DNA of 64,000 nt from Treponema sp. CETP13 (GTDB lineage Bacteria; Spirochaetota; Spirochaetia; Treponematales; Treponemataceae). The DNA lies in NCBI GenBank assembly GCA_001885315.1, contig MLPZ01000012.1, forward strand, positions 124,001-188,000. The letters are read 5' to 3'. Below, one piece after another: positions 52,662-61,488 of the stretch. A program made the translations under genes and the position numbers. The notes below the pieces were generated by a model, which was given only the letters and a program-made list of their open reading frames with translations, was not told the DNA's origin and made no database searches. Numbering within the stretch: the first letter of the stretch is position 1; each line of letters opens with the position of its first letter.

Positions 52662-54455
52662 CTACATTGTTTCTAAAAACGGAACAAGAATTAAATTCAT
52701 TCCATTTTTTAATACAGTTAAAGTACATTTCGCTAGTTCGAGACGCGCAGAAATAAGAACAGAATTTTCTGCAGCTAAAATAGGACAATCATGATAAAAG
52801 CGACTAAAACTTTTTGCAACATCGTGCAAATAACTTGCAACACAAGATGGATCAAAATTTTCTGCAGCTTTTAGGAGTACTTTTTGAAAGTCAGAAAGTG
52901 TTTTGATAAGTTCCCATTCTGTTTTATCTGTTAATAAAGAAAATGCACTCTTACGTTCTTCTTCAGAAAGGCTTCGGGCGCTTTGTATACCTTGTTCTTT
53001 TGCTTTTCGTAGAATAGATGAAATACGTGCTCCCATGTACTGCAGATATGGTCCTGTATTTCCATTAAAAGAAAGGCTTTCTTTTGGATTAAAAATCATA
53101 TCCTTTGTAGGTGTGTTTTGTAACAAGAAATAATGGAGTGCTCCAATGGCTATTTTTTCAGCAACGACAGGAGCATCACCGACACACTTTTCTCTTCCTT
53201 TTGCTTTTATTTCTTCTAGAGCTCCGTTTCGTAATTCATCTATTAAGTCGTCTGCATCTACTACTGTTCCTTCTCTGCTTTTCATCTTTCCTTCTGGAAG
53301 ATTTACCATTCCATATGAAAGGTGATAAAGACGCTTTGCCCAATCAAATCCAAGTTTCTGTAAAATATAAAAAAGTACAGTAAAGTGATAGATTTGTTCA
53401 GAACCAACGACATATACTAGTTGATTAAAATCCCAATCGTTGTGTCGAGTAACTGCAAGCCCTATATCTTGTGTCATGTAAAGAGCTGTGCCGTCTTTTC
53501 GTAATAAAACTTTTTTGTCAAGTTTTATTTCTCCCAAATCAACCCAAACAGATCCATCTTTTTCTTTATAAAATAATCCATTTTCAAGGCCTTTTAATAT
53601 TATTTCTTTACCTTTTAGGTAGGTTTCACTTTCATAATACAGTTTATCAAAACTTACGCCTGTACGTGCATATGTTTTTTTTACACCACCTATTGCCCAT
53701 TGGTTCATCTTTTCCCAAAGGGCATGAATTTTTTTATCTCCTTTTTCCCATGCTAAAAGCATGTTCTGAGCTTCTTGCTCAGCTTCTGGATGTGTTTTAG
53801 AGTAATTATTAAATTCTACATAGCAGTCTCCAACAAAACGATCGCTTTTAAGACCTAGTTTTTCTGGAGTATCACCATTTTTTTCATGAAAAAGTTTATA
53901 AGCTAACATACTTTTACAGATATGCACTCCGCGGTTGTTTATGTTATTAACCTTAAAGACTTCCGCTCCTTGATTTTTCATAATGCGTGCACAACTTTCA
54001 CCTAATGCATCATTTCGCAAATGTCCTAAGTGCAAAGGTTTGTTAGTATTTGGGCTTGAAAACTCTATCATAACACGACGCCCATTTAATGCTGATATAC
54101 CGTCAGGAGCTTTTTTACCATAATCATCGCCTTCCGAAATAATTTTTTCTAAAATTGTTTCGGCAACAGTTTCTTTATTAAATTTAATATTTACATAAGG
54201 TCCAACGGCGATAAATGTGCCGATATTTGTAGGTTTAATAAGAGAGACAACTTCTTTTGAAATTGCAGGAGGACCCATTCTAAAGTCTTTTGCAAATGGA
54301 AACATTGGGATTCCTAAGTCTCCCATTTCTGTTTTTGGGGGTGTTTCAAGGGTAAGGTCACTTGCTTCAATTGATAAATCTATATTTTTTGTTTTTGCAA
54401 ATTCTGTTAACGCTTTTGCAGTTAAAACAGCACTTTGTGTTCGTAAATCTGACAT
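52662..54455 (-). CDS. argS: Arginyl-tRNA synthetase
   Basis: ArgRS charges tRNA-Arg. Length 597 residues. The N-terminal Add-1 domain is followed by the class I HIGH motif in SSPNTNKPLHLGHLRND near 133-149 and KMSKS as EGKMKSREGT near 400; the C-terminal anticodon-binding domain begins TPTKDMIFNPKES. TAGGAG lies 8 bases before the ATG and a clear promoter lies at 54479-54507. The exporter pair follows without a terminator. Confidence 0.96.
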   Translation of the reverse strand: MSDLRTQSAVLTAKALTEFAKTKNIDLSIEASDLTLETPPKTEMGDLGIPMFPFAKDFRMGPPAISKEVVSLIKPTNIGTFIAVGPYVNIKFNKETVAETILEKIISEGDDYGKKAPDGISALNGRRVMIEFSSPNTNKPLHLGHLRNDALGESCARIMKNQGAEVFKVNNINNRGVHICKSMLAYKLFHEKNGDTPEKLGLKSDRFVGDCYVEFNNYSKTHPEAEQEAQNMLLAWEKGDKKIHALWEKMNQWAIGGVKKTYARTGVSFDKLYYESETYLKGKEIILKGLENGLFYKEKDGSVWVDLGEIKLDKKVLLRKDGTALYMTQDIGLAVTRHNDWDFNQLVYVVGSEQIYHFTVLFYILQKLGFDWAKRLYHLSYGMVNLPEGKMKSREGTVVDADDLIDELRNGALEEIKAKGREKCVGDAPVVAEKIAIGALHYFLLQNTPTKDMIFNPKESLSFNGNTGPYLQYMGARISSILRKAKEQGIQSARSLSEEERKSAFSLLTDKTEWELIKTLSDFQKVLLKAAENFDPSCVASYLHDVAKSFSRFYHDCPILAAENSVLISARLELAKCTLTVLKNGMNLILVPFLETM

Positions 54456-54478
54456 TAAAGACTCCTATTTTTATTCAT

Positions 54479-54507
54479 ACTGTATCAGAAAATGGATTTC
54501 GTCGCAA
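54479..54507 (-). promoter_or_regulatory. Promoter of argS
   Basis: On the minus strand TTGCGA (54507-54502), 17 bases ending in TGA, TACAGT (54484-54479), leaving a leader of about 17 bases with TAGGAG. Confidence 0.7.
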
Positions 54508-54567
54508 GAAAATAAATAGCCTATTTTATTATCAGATTTTAATGTCGATGTAGTATTGTATAAATCG

Positions 54568-54637
54568 TTGAAATTAAAAAATAATACTTGTATAGCTTGC
54601 ACGTTGTATATATATTCATTATAATTGTATATATATT
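54568..54637 (+). promoter_or_regulatory. Tandem promoters and 13-bp direct repeat before the lysA-like gene
   Basis: P1 is TTGAAA (54568-54573)-N17-TATAGC (54591-54596); P2 is TTGCAC (54597-54602)-N17-TATAAT (54620-54625). The 13-bp repeat TTGTATATATATT occurs at 54604-54616 and 54625-54637, 21 bp apart, in the P2 spacer and at its start. Confidence 0.55.
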
Positions 54638-54681
54638 ACGTTTATTTAAAATAAGTAATCAAGTACATTTTAGGAGCTTTT

Positions 54682-55998
54682 ATGTCGTATAAACCATTTC
54701 CCCTTACTAAAAAACAAATTGAAGATATTTCCATAAAATATGAGACCCCTTTTTATATTTATGACGAGAAAGCAATTAGAAAGAATGCAAAAAAATTAGT
54801 AAAAGCATTTAGTGTTCTCCCTGGATTTAAGGAATATTTTGCAGTAAAAGGTTGTCCAAACCCATATATTTTAAAAATTCTTAGAGATGAGGGTTTTGGT
54901 GGTGATTGTTCAAGCTTACCTGAGATTATTCTCTGTGAAAAATCAGGGATTAGAGGTGAAAATGTTATGTTTACAAGTAACGAAACACCAGCGAAAGAAT
55001 ATATCTATGCAAATGCTCGTGGTGCAATATTAAATCTTGATGATATTAGCCATGTAGATTTTGTAAAAAAGGCTCTTGAAGGGTTTCCTGAATTGATTTG
55101 TTTTCGGTATAATCCTGGTCCTTTAAAAGAAGGCAATGCAATTATAGGAAAACCAGAAGAAGCAAAATATGGTTTAACACGGGAACAACTTTTTGAAGGA
55201 TATGCAAAGGCAAAAGAATACGGAGCAACTCGTTTTGGTTTACACACAATGGTTGCTTCTAATGAGCTAGGAAACGATTATTTTATTGAAACAGCACGCC
55301 TTTTATACGAATTAGCAGTTGAACTTAAAGAAAAACTTAATATAACTTTAGAGTTTATTAATATGGGTGGTGGAATAGGTATTCCGTATAATCCTGGCGA
55401 GAAAGAAGTTGACTATACATATATAGCAAATGGAATAAAAAAAGTATACGATCAAATTGTTGTACCTAATTTTGATTCTGATATAAAATTTTTTATGGAA
55501 TGTTCTCGTGTTATCACAGGTCCGTATGGTTGGTTAGTAACAAAAGCTATCCATGAAAAACATATTTATAGAGATTACATTGGTGTAGATGCTACTATGG
55601 CAGATTTAATGCGTCCTGGAATGTATGGGGCCTATCATCATGTAAGTGTAGTTGGTAAAGATAATGTAACAGATGAGAATGGTAATCTGATTCCTGATTC
55701 TGATGCTCATGTTTATGATGTTGTTGGTTCTCTTTGTGAAAATTGTGATAAATTTGCAATTCAACGAAAATTGCCTAAAATTGAAATTGGCGATTTCGTT
55801 GTTGTGCATGATGCAGGTGCTCATGGACGGGCAATGGGATTTAATTATAATGGAAAACTTCGCTGTGGTGAATTGTTATTGCGCACAAATGGGGACATTA
55901 TTCAGATACGACGTAAAGAGAACTATGATGATTATTTTGCTACATTAGATTTTAAAGGATTAGCTACATTTGCAGGTTCTGAGCCTCAGATTAAATAA
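54682..55998 (+). CDS. lysA: Diaminopimelate decarboxylase-family PLP enzyme
   Basis: A 438-residue fold-type III PLP decarboxylase. The cofactor lysine is in FAVKGCPNPYILK near residue 56; GGDCSSLPEI, the phosphate-binding MGGGIGIPY near 230 and a late VGSLCENCDKF (with the specificity cysteine region) fit the LysA/ornithine decarboxylase family, best LysA. It would make lysine from meso-diaminopimelate, the last step after lysC and dapB. TAGGAG precedes the ATG. The 3' end overlaps the GGDEF gene by 8 bases. Confidence 0.85.
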   Translation: MSYKPFPLTKKQIEDISIKYETPFYIYDEKAIRKNAKKLVKAFSVLPGFKEYFAVKGCPNPYILKILRDEGFGGDCSSLPEIILCEKSGIRGENVMFTSNETPAKEYIYANARGAILNLDDISHVDFVKKALEGFPELICFRYNPGPLKEGNAIIGKPEEAKYGLTREQLFEGYAKAKEYGATRFGLHTMVASNELGNDYFIETARLLYELAVELKEKLNITLEFINMGGGIGIPYNPGEKEVDYTYIANGIKKVYDQIVVPNFDSDIKFFMECSRVITGPYGWLVTKAIHEKHIYRDYIGVDATMADLMRPGMYGAYHHVSVVGKDNVTDENGNLIPDSDAHVYDVVGSLCENCDKFAIQRKLPKIEIGDFVVVHDAGAHGRAMGFNYNGKLRCGELLLRTNGDIIQIRRKENYDDYFATLDFKGLATFAGSEPQIK

Positions 55999-57121
55999 AA
56001 ATATTTTCTTTAAATTCTATTGCAATAGCTCTACTATATAGTCCTAGGCTGTGAATGGTTGTTCTATTACGACCATTTTGCTTAGACTCATATAAAGCTT
56101 TGTCAGCTTTCTCAATTATTTCTTTTTCATTTAAGGTATTTTTAAAATCAATATGGTATCCTCCAATACTAATAGTAACTGCAAGGTTTTCTCCTTTTTC
56201 GGTTACTATAAGATTGGAAACTGCAATACGTATTCGTTCTGCTATTGTATATAAATCACTTTTACTACAGTTAGTAATAAGAATAATAAATTCTTCTCCT
56301 CCAAAACGGGCAACACAATCTTCTATACGTGTAAGTTCTCTTAGTTTATCTGCAACAGTTAAAAGAACTTTATCTCCTGCAAGATGGCCCCAAGTATCAT
56401 TAAAATGCTTAAATAAATCGATATCAAGCATAAGTACACCTGCTTTCATTTTTTCTCGCTGAGAAAGGGCGATACAATTTTTTAATCGAATATTAAAATA
56501 ATCTGGAGTATAAAGGTTTGTTTTAGGCTCAGTAATTGAGCTTTCATAATGTAAACCATTCTGAATGGTTAAGGCTAAAATACCAAAAAGATGCAAAATA
56601 TATTGTCGTTCAACTTCTGTATATGTACCACCAATAGTTTTTTCAGAAAGAATAATTACACCATAAACACCACCAATGCCTTTTAATGGCATAATTATAA
56701 CAGGTTCTTTTTCTGTAAGTTCTTTAGGTATAGAAACATTTTCACCCAATTCTTCTACGATTTTTGTATAATCATAAGAATAGGTGTCTGATGTTTCAAA
56801 ATAATTAACTAAAATAGAATATGTTTTATATGAAAATGTTTCGTTAGAAGCTTTCATACTTCTATAACAGTATTGTCGCAATTCAGTTTTTCTTGGAGGC
56901 TGCATAATAAAAGCCATAAATTGTGGTATAAAAGAGTCTAAGAGTCTCTTAATTATAAAACTAAACATTGCATCAATTTGGGTATATGAAATAAGACAAT
57001 AAACATCTTCAAATAAGCGCTCATAATTTCGGTTTTCTTTTTTTAATCTTTCTAACTCTTTAAAATATCCACTATTCTGCATTTGATTAAATTGAGCAAG
57101 GATTGATGTAGAATTGTCCAT
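55991..57121 (-). CDS. Diguanylate cyclase (GAF-like + GGDEF)
   Basis: A 376-residue enzyme that would make c-di-GMP. The first ~190 residues form a GAF-like sensor domain without membrane segments, followed by the GGDEF domain with active-site GGEEF near 269. An inhibitory I-site (RIED, five residues before GGEEF) is intact, so feedback control is likely. It starts 4 bases after nudC and is probably in its transcript. The PilZ protein at 32413 is a candidate receptor. Confidence 0.93.
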   Translation of the reverse strand: MDNSTSILAQFNQMQNSGYFKELERLKKENRNYERLFEDVYCLISYTQIDAMFSFIIKRLLDSFIPQFMAFIMQPPRKTELRQYCYRSMKASNETFSYKTYSILVNYFETSDTYSYDYTKIVEELGENVSIPKELTEKEPVIIMPLKGIGGVYGVIILSEKTIGGTYTEVERQYILHLFGILALTIQNGLHYESSITEPKTNLYTPDYFNIRLKNCIALSQREKMKAGVLMLDIDLFKHFNDTWGHLAGDKVLLTVADKLRELTRIEDCVARFGGEEFIILITNCSKSDLYTIAERIRIAVSNLIVTEKGENLAVTISIGGYHIDFKNTLNEKEIIEKADKALYESKQNGRNRTTIHSLGLYSRAIAIEFKENIFI

Positions 57122-57125
57122 TATT

Positions 57126-57902
57126 TTATGTTTCCTTTATTAATCTATAAGAAATAGACCCTTTGTTTGGAATTGTTGGAAGCGCATTTTTTGAAAACCA
57201 TTTTGCTTCTAAAATTTCATCTTCTTGTATTTTTAGTATACCTGATTTCCAATCAGCTGTATATCCTATCATTAGTTGGAAAGGGAATGGCCAACTTTGT
57301 GTCGCAAAATAACGTATATTTTTTACTTTTAAATTGGTTTCTTCAAAAACTTCTCTTTCTACACATTCTTCGGCTGTTTCTCCTAGCTCCATAAAACCTG
57401 CAACACAAGCGTAGATATTACTTATGCGTTTTTTATGACGAACTAGTAAAATTTTGTCATCCTTTCGGATGGTTACAATTATTGCAGGCATTATTTTAGG
57501 ATATGATATATAGTTGCAGTTTGGACAACATTTTGCTGTTTCAGAAGTAGAATAAGTTAATTTAGATCCACATCTGCAACAAAATTGTGTCATTTTTGTC
57601 CAATTTAATAAGCCTGCACCCCTAGCAGCTTTTGCCGAATAAAAACAGTTTTGTGCGAAGATGTTTCTTAGTGGAGTGAATTCATAACCCTCTGGTATGT
57701 CAATATTTGTATCTAAAAAAGCTGCTACATAATTGTAATCTGTTTCATAAAATTGAATAGAAAAAAAGGAGAGTTTATTCCATTCAATAAATTGAGAATA
57801 ATTAGGCAAGTCTAGGCTATTTTTTTTTACCAAAATATTGTTATTTTGAAAAATAAAAATAAGGCTGTTATTTGATGATTTTTCATGTGTAGGAATTATC
57901 AT
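57126..57902 (-). CDS. nudC: NAD+ diphosphatase / RNA decapping enzyme NudC
   Basis: NudC hydrolyses NADH and removes NAD caps from RNA. The 258-residue protein has a zinc ribbon with four cysteines (CCRCG ... CCPNC, near 96-118), the Nudix box GFMELGETAEECVEREVFEE near 161-180 and the family marker TQSWPFPFQLM (usual SQPWPFPxS, here changed at several positions). A TGG-TATTTT box lies 6 bases before the ATG. It is divergent from the M28 peptidase gene. Confidence 0.93.
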   Translation of the reverse strand: MIIPTHEKSSNNSLIFIFQNNNILVKKNSLDLPNYSQFIEWNKLSFFSIQFYETDYNYVAAFLDTNIDIPEGYEFTPLRNIFAQNCFYSAKAARGAGLLNWTKMTQFCCRCGSKLTYSTSETAKCCPNCNYISYPKIMPAIIVTIRKDDKILLVRHKKRISNIYACVAGFMELGETAEECVEREVFEETNLKVKNIRYFATQSWPFPFQLMIGYTADWKSGILKIQEDEILEAKWFSKNALPTIPNKGSISYRLIKET

Positions 57903-57908
57903 AGATGT

Positions 57909-57917
57909 AAAATACCA
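57909..57917 (-). promoter_or_regulatory. Extended -10 promoter of nudC (leaderless type)
   Basis: On the minus strand TGG-TATTTT (57917-57909) ends 6 bases before ATG 57902. Confidence 0.5.
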
Positions 57918-58001
57918 TATTTTTTTGAATAAACAAAGAGTTTTTTGACTTTTTTTAAGATATATTTTATTGCAATATGTGTTAAAACTTAAAAAATAGA
58001 G

Positions 58002-58007
58002 TATAGT
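58002..58007 (+). promoter_or_regulatory. -10 box of the M28 peptidase gene (leaderless type)
   Basis: TATAGT ends 6 bases before ATG 58014; no ribosome-binding site and no strong -35 box. Confidence 0.5.
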
Positions 58008-58013
58008 AAACTT

Positions 58014-59024
58014 ATGGTTAAATTGCCTTTAGAATTTTTTGAGTTTATTAAACAATCATGTAATCGATTTGAGTTCTTACAAAAATGGTTACAGAAAATG
58101 GATATTCCTTTTTCTGTTGTAAGAATTGGGGATTTAAATCATATTTTTGTTCAGTTCCCGAGCTCCCATCATTCTCCTGTTTTTTATACTAAAACAGTAA
58201 TTGTGCATTATGATAGAGCTTTATTAAAAACCTCTAATCCAAAGGAGTATAATCCAGGAGCAAATGATAACAGTGCAGCTGTGTATCAAACTCTTTTATG
58301 GATAAATAGACTTATACACGGATCTATTGATAAAAAAAATGATACAATAAAAACGAAAAACACTTTACCCTATAATGTTCGAGTAATATTTTCTGATGGA
58401 GAAGAACATGCAGGGAAAGAAGCTGGTTCCTTTGGGTTAGCTGAATATTTTTTAAAGAATAAAATGGCAGGGAAAAATGCCACAATAAAAAATGATATTT
58501 ATGTATTAGATGGGTGTGGTCGCGGCGAAGTTCTTACCGTTTCTACAGCTGGAAAATTTCAAAAAGCTTCAAGATATTTCTCTACCCAATATAGTACTTT
58601 ATTTGAAAAATGTTGTAATCTTGCTCGCAAAGCAAGTTCCGAGAGTTGGGTTACTCTTCCTGTTCCTTATGGTGATAATGCTGGATTTATTGCAAATGGG
58701 ATTCCTGCAATAATGATTACAATGCTTCCCAAAGAAGAATCTACGTTGTATATGCGACAATTACAAAAAGATAGAAAATTTTCTGAAGCGGTTATGAATC
58801 ATAGTATAATAATGCATGGAGGAGGGGTTAGCGCTGAAGGTCTTAAAAAATTGCGGTCTAATGGAACAGATCCAGCAAAAGCTCTTTTGTTGAGCGAGAA
58901 GCTACCAAAAACTTGGCGTATGATGCATACTCAATTTGATACTGCAGATATGCTCAGTGAAGAAGCTTTTTCTGTTATGGAGCGTTTTTTGGATATTCTT
59001 GCCCTTAGTTTTATGCCTGTATAG
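58014..59024 (+). CDS. M28-type zinc peptidase
   Basis: A 336-residue predicted aminopeptidase or amidohydrolase. The zinc ligands of the family are visible in order: VIVHYDR near 70, NPGANDNSAAV near 82-92, DGEEHAGKEAG near 130-140, VLDGCGRGE near 163 and a final MHTQFDT near 310. There is no signal peptide, so it is probably cytoplasmic. The leader is absent according to the promoter. It is convergent with the DUF368 gene, end to end with no gap. Confidence 0.85.
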   Translation: MVKLPLEFFEFIKQSCNRFEFLQKWLQKMDIPFSVVRIGDLNHIFVQFPSSHHSPVFYTKTVIVHYDRALLKTSNPKEYNPGANDNSAAVYQTLLWINRLIHGSIDKKNDTIKTKNTLPYNVRVIFSDGEEHAGKEAGSFGLAEYFLKNKMAGKNATIKNDIYVLDGCGRGEVLTVSTAGKFQKASRYFSTQYSTLFEKCCNLARKASSESWVTLPVPYGDNAGFIANGIPAIMITMLPKEESTLYMRQLQKDRKFSEAVMNHSIIMHGGGVSAEGLKKLRSNGTDPAKALLLSEKLPKTWRMMHTQFDTADMLSEEAFSVMERFLDILALSFMPV

Positions 59025-59936
59025 TTAATCTTCTTTTTTGCATGAAAAATAAGCAAGTATAAATCCTGCAATAAAAACAAGAATAGAGACGGCAAATTCT
59101 ATCCCAGAAGCAATTCCAGGGAAGATAATAGTTATCGATCCAATAACTAATCCCATAATAGCACCATAGGTTTGAGAATAAAACTTAGACATAATAAATC
59201 TAATTAGTTTAGCACCACCAAGTAATCCAAGAATAATTCCAATTGTTAAAAATATTAATAAAATAATATTTAAATTTGCAACAGCCGTGATAACAGTTGA
59301 GTACATTCCAATTGCAAGCAACAAAAAAGAGCCTGAAATTCCAGGAATAATCATGGCTATAGCAGCTAGAGATCCTGCAATAAGCAATTTAATGCAAAGA
59401 ATAAGTGAGAATACAGTTTGAGGTGAAGAGTTTTGAACAGGATTAAAAAATAACATTATAAGCATAATTATAAGAGCAACAAAAAAACTTACAGCAGTAG
59501 ATACTATGGGTGCAGTCGAGTTTTCAAAAAAGTCTTGTTTTAGATCTTCTAAATCATCTTCTACTAAAACATTGTTTTGCTGTTTTTGTGTAAGATTTTC
59601 GGAAATATTCGATTTTTTTGAATTTCGAATTTTTTTCCAAATAAAAGGGATACTTCCTGCAATCAAGCCCATAAAAAACCAGTTAGTAGGTATGCGATAA
59701 TTTTGAAGTAGTGTAGTAATAATATTTGTAAATGCAAATATTCCTATTATAAGTCCCACCAATAAAGGAACAATAAATTTCCATCGAGAAAATATTTTTT
59801 TTATGTTAATAGTTATTAGTTCTATAATACGATCATAGACGCCAAAAACAACAGCCAATGTGCCACCAGAAACGCCTGGAATAACATTAGATATCCCTAA
59901 TAGTATGCCTATTGCTATTAATTTTATAAATTCCAT
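59025..59936 (-). CDS. DUF368/PopT family membrane protein (undecaprenyl phosphate translocase candidate)
   Basis: A 303-residue protein with about eight membrane helices and the family motif GISNVIPGVSGGTLAVVFGVYD near 13-34 and its repeat AAIAMIIPGISGSFLLLAIG in the second half. DUF368 proteins include PopT, which recycles undecaprenyl phosphate across the membrane for cell-wall synthesis. A ~45-residue charged loop (about 115-160, KKIRNSKKSNISENLTQKQ ...) interrupts the two halves. I start at ATG 59936, 5 bases after a TACTAT box; the longer frame to 60050 runs through the promoter. Confidence 0.88.
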   Translation of the reverse strand: MEFIKLIAIGILLGISNVIPGVSGGTLAVVFGVYDRIIELITINIKKIFSRWKFIVPLLVGLIIGIFAFTNIITTLLQNYRIPTNWFFMGLIAGSIPFIWKKIRNSKKSNISENLTQKQQNNVLVEDDLEDLKQDFFENSTAPIVSTAVSFFVALIIMLIMLFFNPVQNSSPQTVFSLILCIKLLIAGSLAAIAMIIPGISGSFLLLAIGMYSTVITAVANLNIILLIFLTIGIILGLLGGAKLIRFIMSKFYSQTYGAIMGLVIGSITIIFPGIASGIEFAVSILVFIAGFILAYFSCKKED

Positions 59937-59941
59937 ATTTG

Positions 59942-59970
59942 ATAGTACCTGAAAATTAAGTATGTGACAA
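59942..59970 (-). promoter_or_regulatory. Leaderless-type promoter of the DUF368 gene
   Basis: On the minus strand TTGTCA (59970-59965), 17 bases, TACTAT (59947-59942), 5 bases, ATG 59936. Confidence 0.7.
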
Positions 59971-59985
59971 TATAAAAAAAAATAT

Positions 59986-60014
59986 TTGACAAATTTTGAA
60001 AACAGGTTTACTGT
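59986..60014 (+). promoter_or_regulatory. Promoter of the sugar ABC operon
   Basis: TTGACA (59986-59991), 17 bases, TACTGT (60009-60014). Transcription should start near 60021, leaving an ~82-base leader with TAGGAGG. Confidence 0.8.
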
Positions 60015-60022
60015 AGTTATAA

Positions 60023-60036
60023 GTGTTACGCAACAC
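60023..60036. promoter_or_regulatory. Probable LacI-family operator
   Basis: GTGTTACGCAACAC is a near-perfect palindrome with the central CG typical of LacI-family sites, placed right at the start of transcription. The LacI-family gene at 63441 closes the same operon and is the obvious candidate regulator. Confidence 0.6.
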
Positions 60037-60102
60037 CATAAGAAAAACAAAGAGTTGTGTATGCACTAAAAATAAAATTGTTCTTTTTTTTAGGAGGAAT
60101 AC

Positions 60103-61365
60103 ATGAAAAAAAGATTGATTGCATGTGCTGCTGCTGTGGCGATGCTCATGGTGCCTGTATTTGCAGGTGGGTCAAAAGATGATGCTAAGGCAAAAGAGTC
60201 CGATACTCTTCGTATTTTTAACGGTAAAGTTGAAATTGATGAACAACTAAAAGCTTTTGCTGCTGCATATTCAGAAAAGACTGGTATAAGTGTTGAAGTA
60301 GAGTCTATTGGTGGTGGAGCTGATATTGGAGCAACTTTAAAAGGTTATAAAGCTTCTGATAATATGCCTGATACTTTTATGATTGCAGGACCTGCTGATT
60401 ATGAGCTTTGGAAAGAGGATATGATAACTCTTGATGATGAGCCATGGGTAAAAGAAACAAACGCTGCATATACTGCTGACGGTCATGTTTATGGTTTCCC
60501 ATATGCTGTAGAAGGTTATGGATTAGCTTATAATCCTGATCTTTTAGCTAAAGCAGGTATTGATCCTTCTACTTTAACTACAATTGATGCTTATGAAGCT
60601 GCTTTTAAAAAGTTAGATGGTATGAAAGACAAACTTGGAATCGATGCCGTTGTTTCTATGGCAGCAAGTGCTTCAGGTGGAATGACTTGGGTAACTGGTC
60701 TTCATAATGTTGGTATTTATCTTTCTACAGGTCTAAAAGCAGGGGATACGAGTGTTATCGATGCTATGCTTGATGGAAAAGTTGATTCAGATCGTCTTGC
60801 ACAGTATGCCGATTATGTAAAACTTTTATTTGATTATTCTGATCCTGTTGTTTTGACAACTGGTGGTTATGATCAACAAGTTGGTGCTTTTGCACAAGGT
60901 AAAACTGTTTTCTGTCATCAAGGTAACTGGATTGATGGTAACTTAAAGGATGCAACTTTTAAAGCCGCTTTTGCTCCTCATGCTTTCAGTCATGAAGTTA
61001 CAGATGGTATTCAAGTAGGTGCTCCTTCTTGGTGGTGTGTAACAAAAGGTGGAAACGAAAAAGCAGCTAAAGACTTCTTAACTGCTTTTGCACTTTCAGA
61101 TGAGGGAAGAAAAGCTCGTATTACAGATATGAGTATGATTTCTCCTTATACTTCTGATACCCTAAAGCCAAAAACTCCTCTTTCTGAATCAGTTCAAAAT
61201 TGGGTTGCTGCTGGTAAAACCTATTCTTGGGAACAATACAAAATGCCTGATGGTTTTGGTATGAATACACTTGGTCCTATCTATGAACTTCTTGCTAACG
61301 GAACAATAACAACTGATCAGTTTGTTCAAATGTTCACAGATGCTGTTGCAACAATAGCTGAATAA
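60103..61365 (+). CDS. Carbohydrate ABC transporter substrate-binding protein
   Basis: A 420-residue extracytoplasmic binding protein of the family 1 (MalE-like) type, which captures sugar for the permeases encoded downstream. The signal peptide (1-22, ending VPVFAGG) has no cysteine, so it is not a lipoprotein, unusual for Gram-positive-type systems but common in treponemes. Motifs include ADYELWKEDMITLDDEPWV, GFPYAVEGYGLAYNP and PSWWCVTKGGN. TAGGAGG lies before the ATG. The ligand is unknown. Hairpins that may lower downstream expression follow. Confidence 0.94.
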   Translation: MKKRLIACAAAVAMLMVPVFAGGSKDDAKAKESDTLRIFNGKVEIDEQLKAFAAAYSEKTGISVEVESIGGGADIGATLKGYKASDNMPDTFMIAGPADYELWKEDMITLDDEPWVKETNAAYTADGHVYGFPYAVEGYGLAYNPDLLAKAGIDPSTLTTIDAYEAAFKKLDGMKDKLGIDAVVSMAASASGGMTWVTGLHNVGIYLSTGLKAGDTSVIDAMLDGKVDSDRLAQYADYVKLLFDYSDPVVLTTGGYDQQVGAFAQGKTVFCHQGNWIDGNLKDATFKAAFAPHAFSHEVTDGIQVGAPSWWCVTKGGNEKAAKDFLTAFALSDEGRKARITDMSMISPYTSDTLKPKTPLSESVQNWVAAGKTYSWEQYKMPDGFGMNTLGPIYELLANGTITTDQFVQMFTDAVATIAE

Positions 61366-61383
61366 CTATTATTAGTTGCTTTA

Positions 61384-61450
61384 ACAGCATACCATGCTGT
61401 AGAGTCTTGTTTTTGTTTAGCTATAAAACAATTCCCTACAGCATTTTTTT
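61384..61450 (+). terminator. Alternative hairpins / attenuator between binding protein and permease genes
   Basis: ACAGCAT-ACC-ATGCTGT (61384-61400) forms one hairpin. ATGCTGTAG (61394-61402) can instead pair with CTACAGCAT (61436-61444), which is followed by a T-run (61445-61450). The two structures exclude each other. Confidence 0.65.
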
Positions 61451-61488
61451 AATTAAATGTCTGTACTTTTACGGAAAAAGGTTGTTTT

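Noticed and set aside
52657-52788. N-terminal extension of the ThrE-type protein up to 52788
   Set aside because: The extension runs through the end of argS in another frame and shows no family similarity; a start at 52656 or 52623 fits better.
59937-60050. N-terminal extension of the DUF368 protein to 60050
   Set aside because: It would be read across the TTGTCA-N17-TACTAT promoter, and DUF368 proteins start near MEFIKLIAIG.
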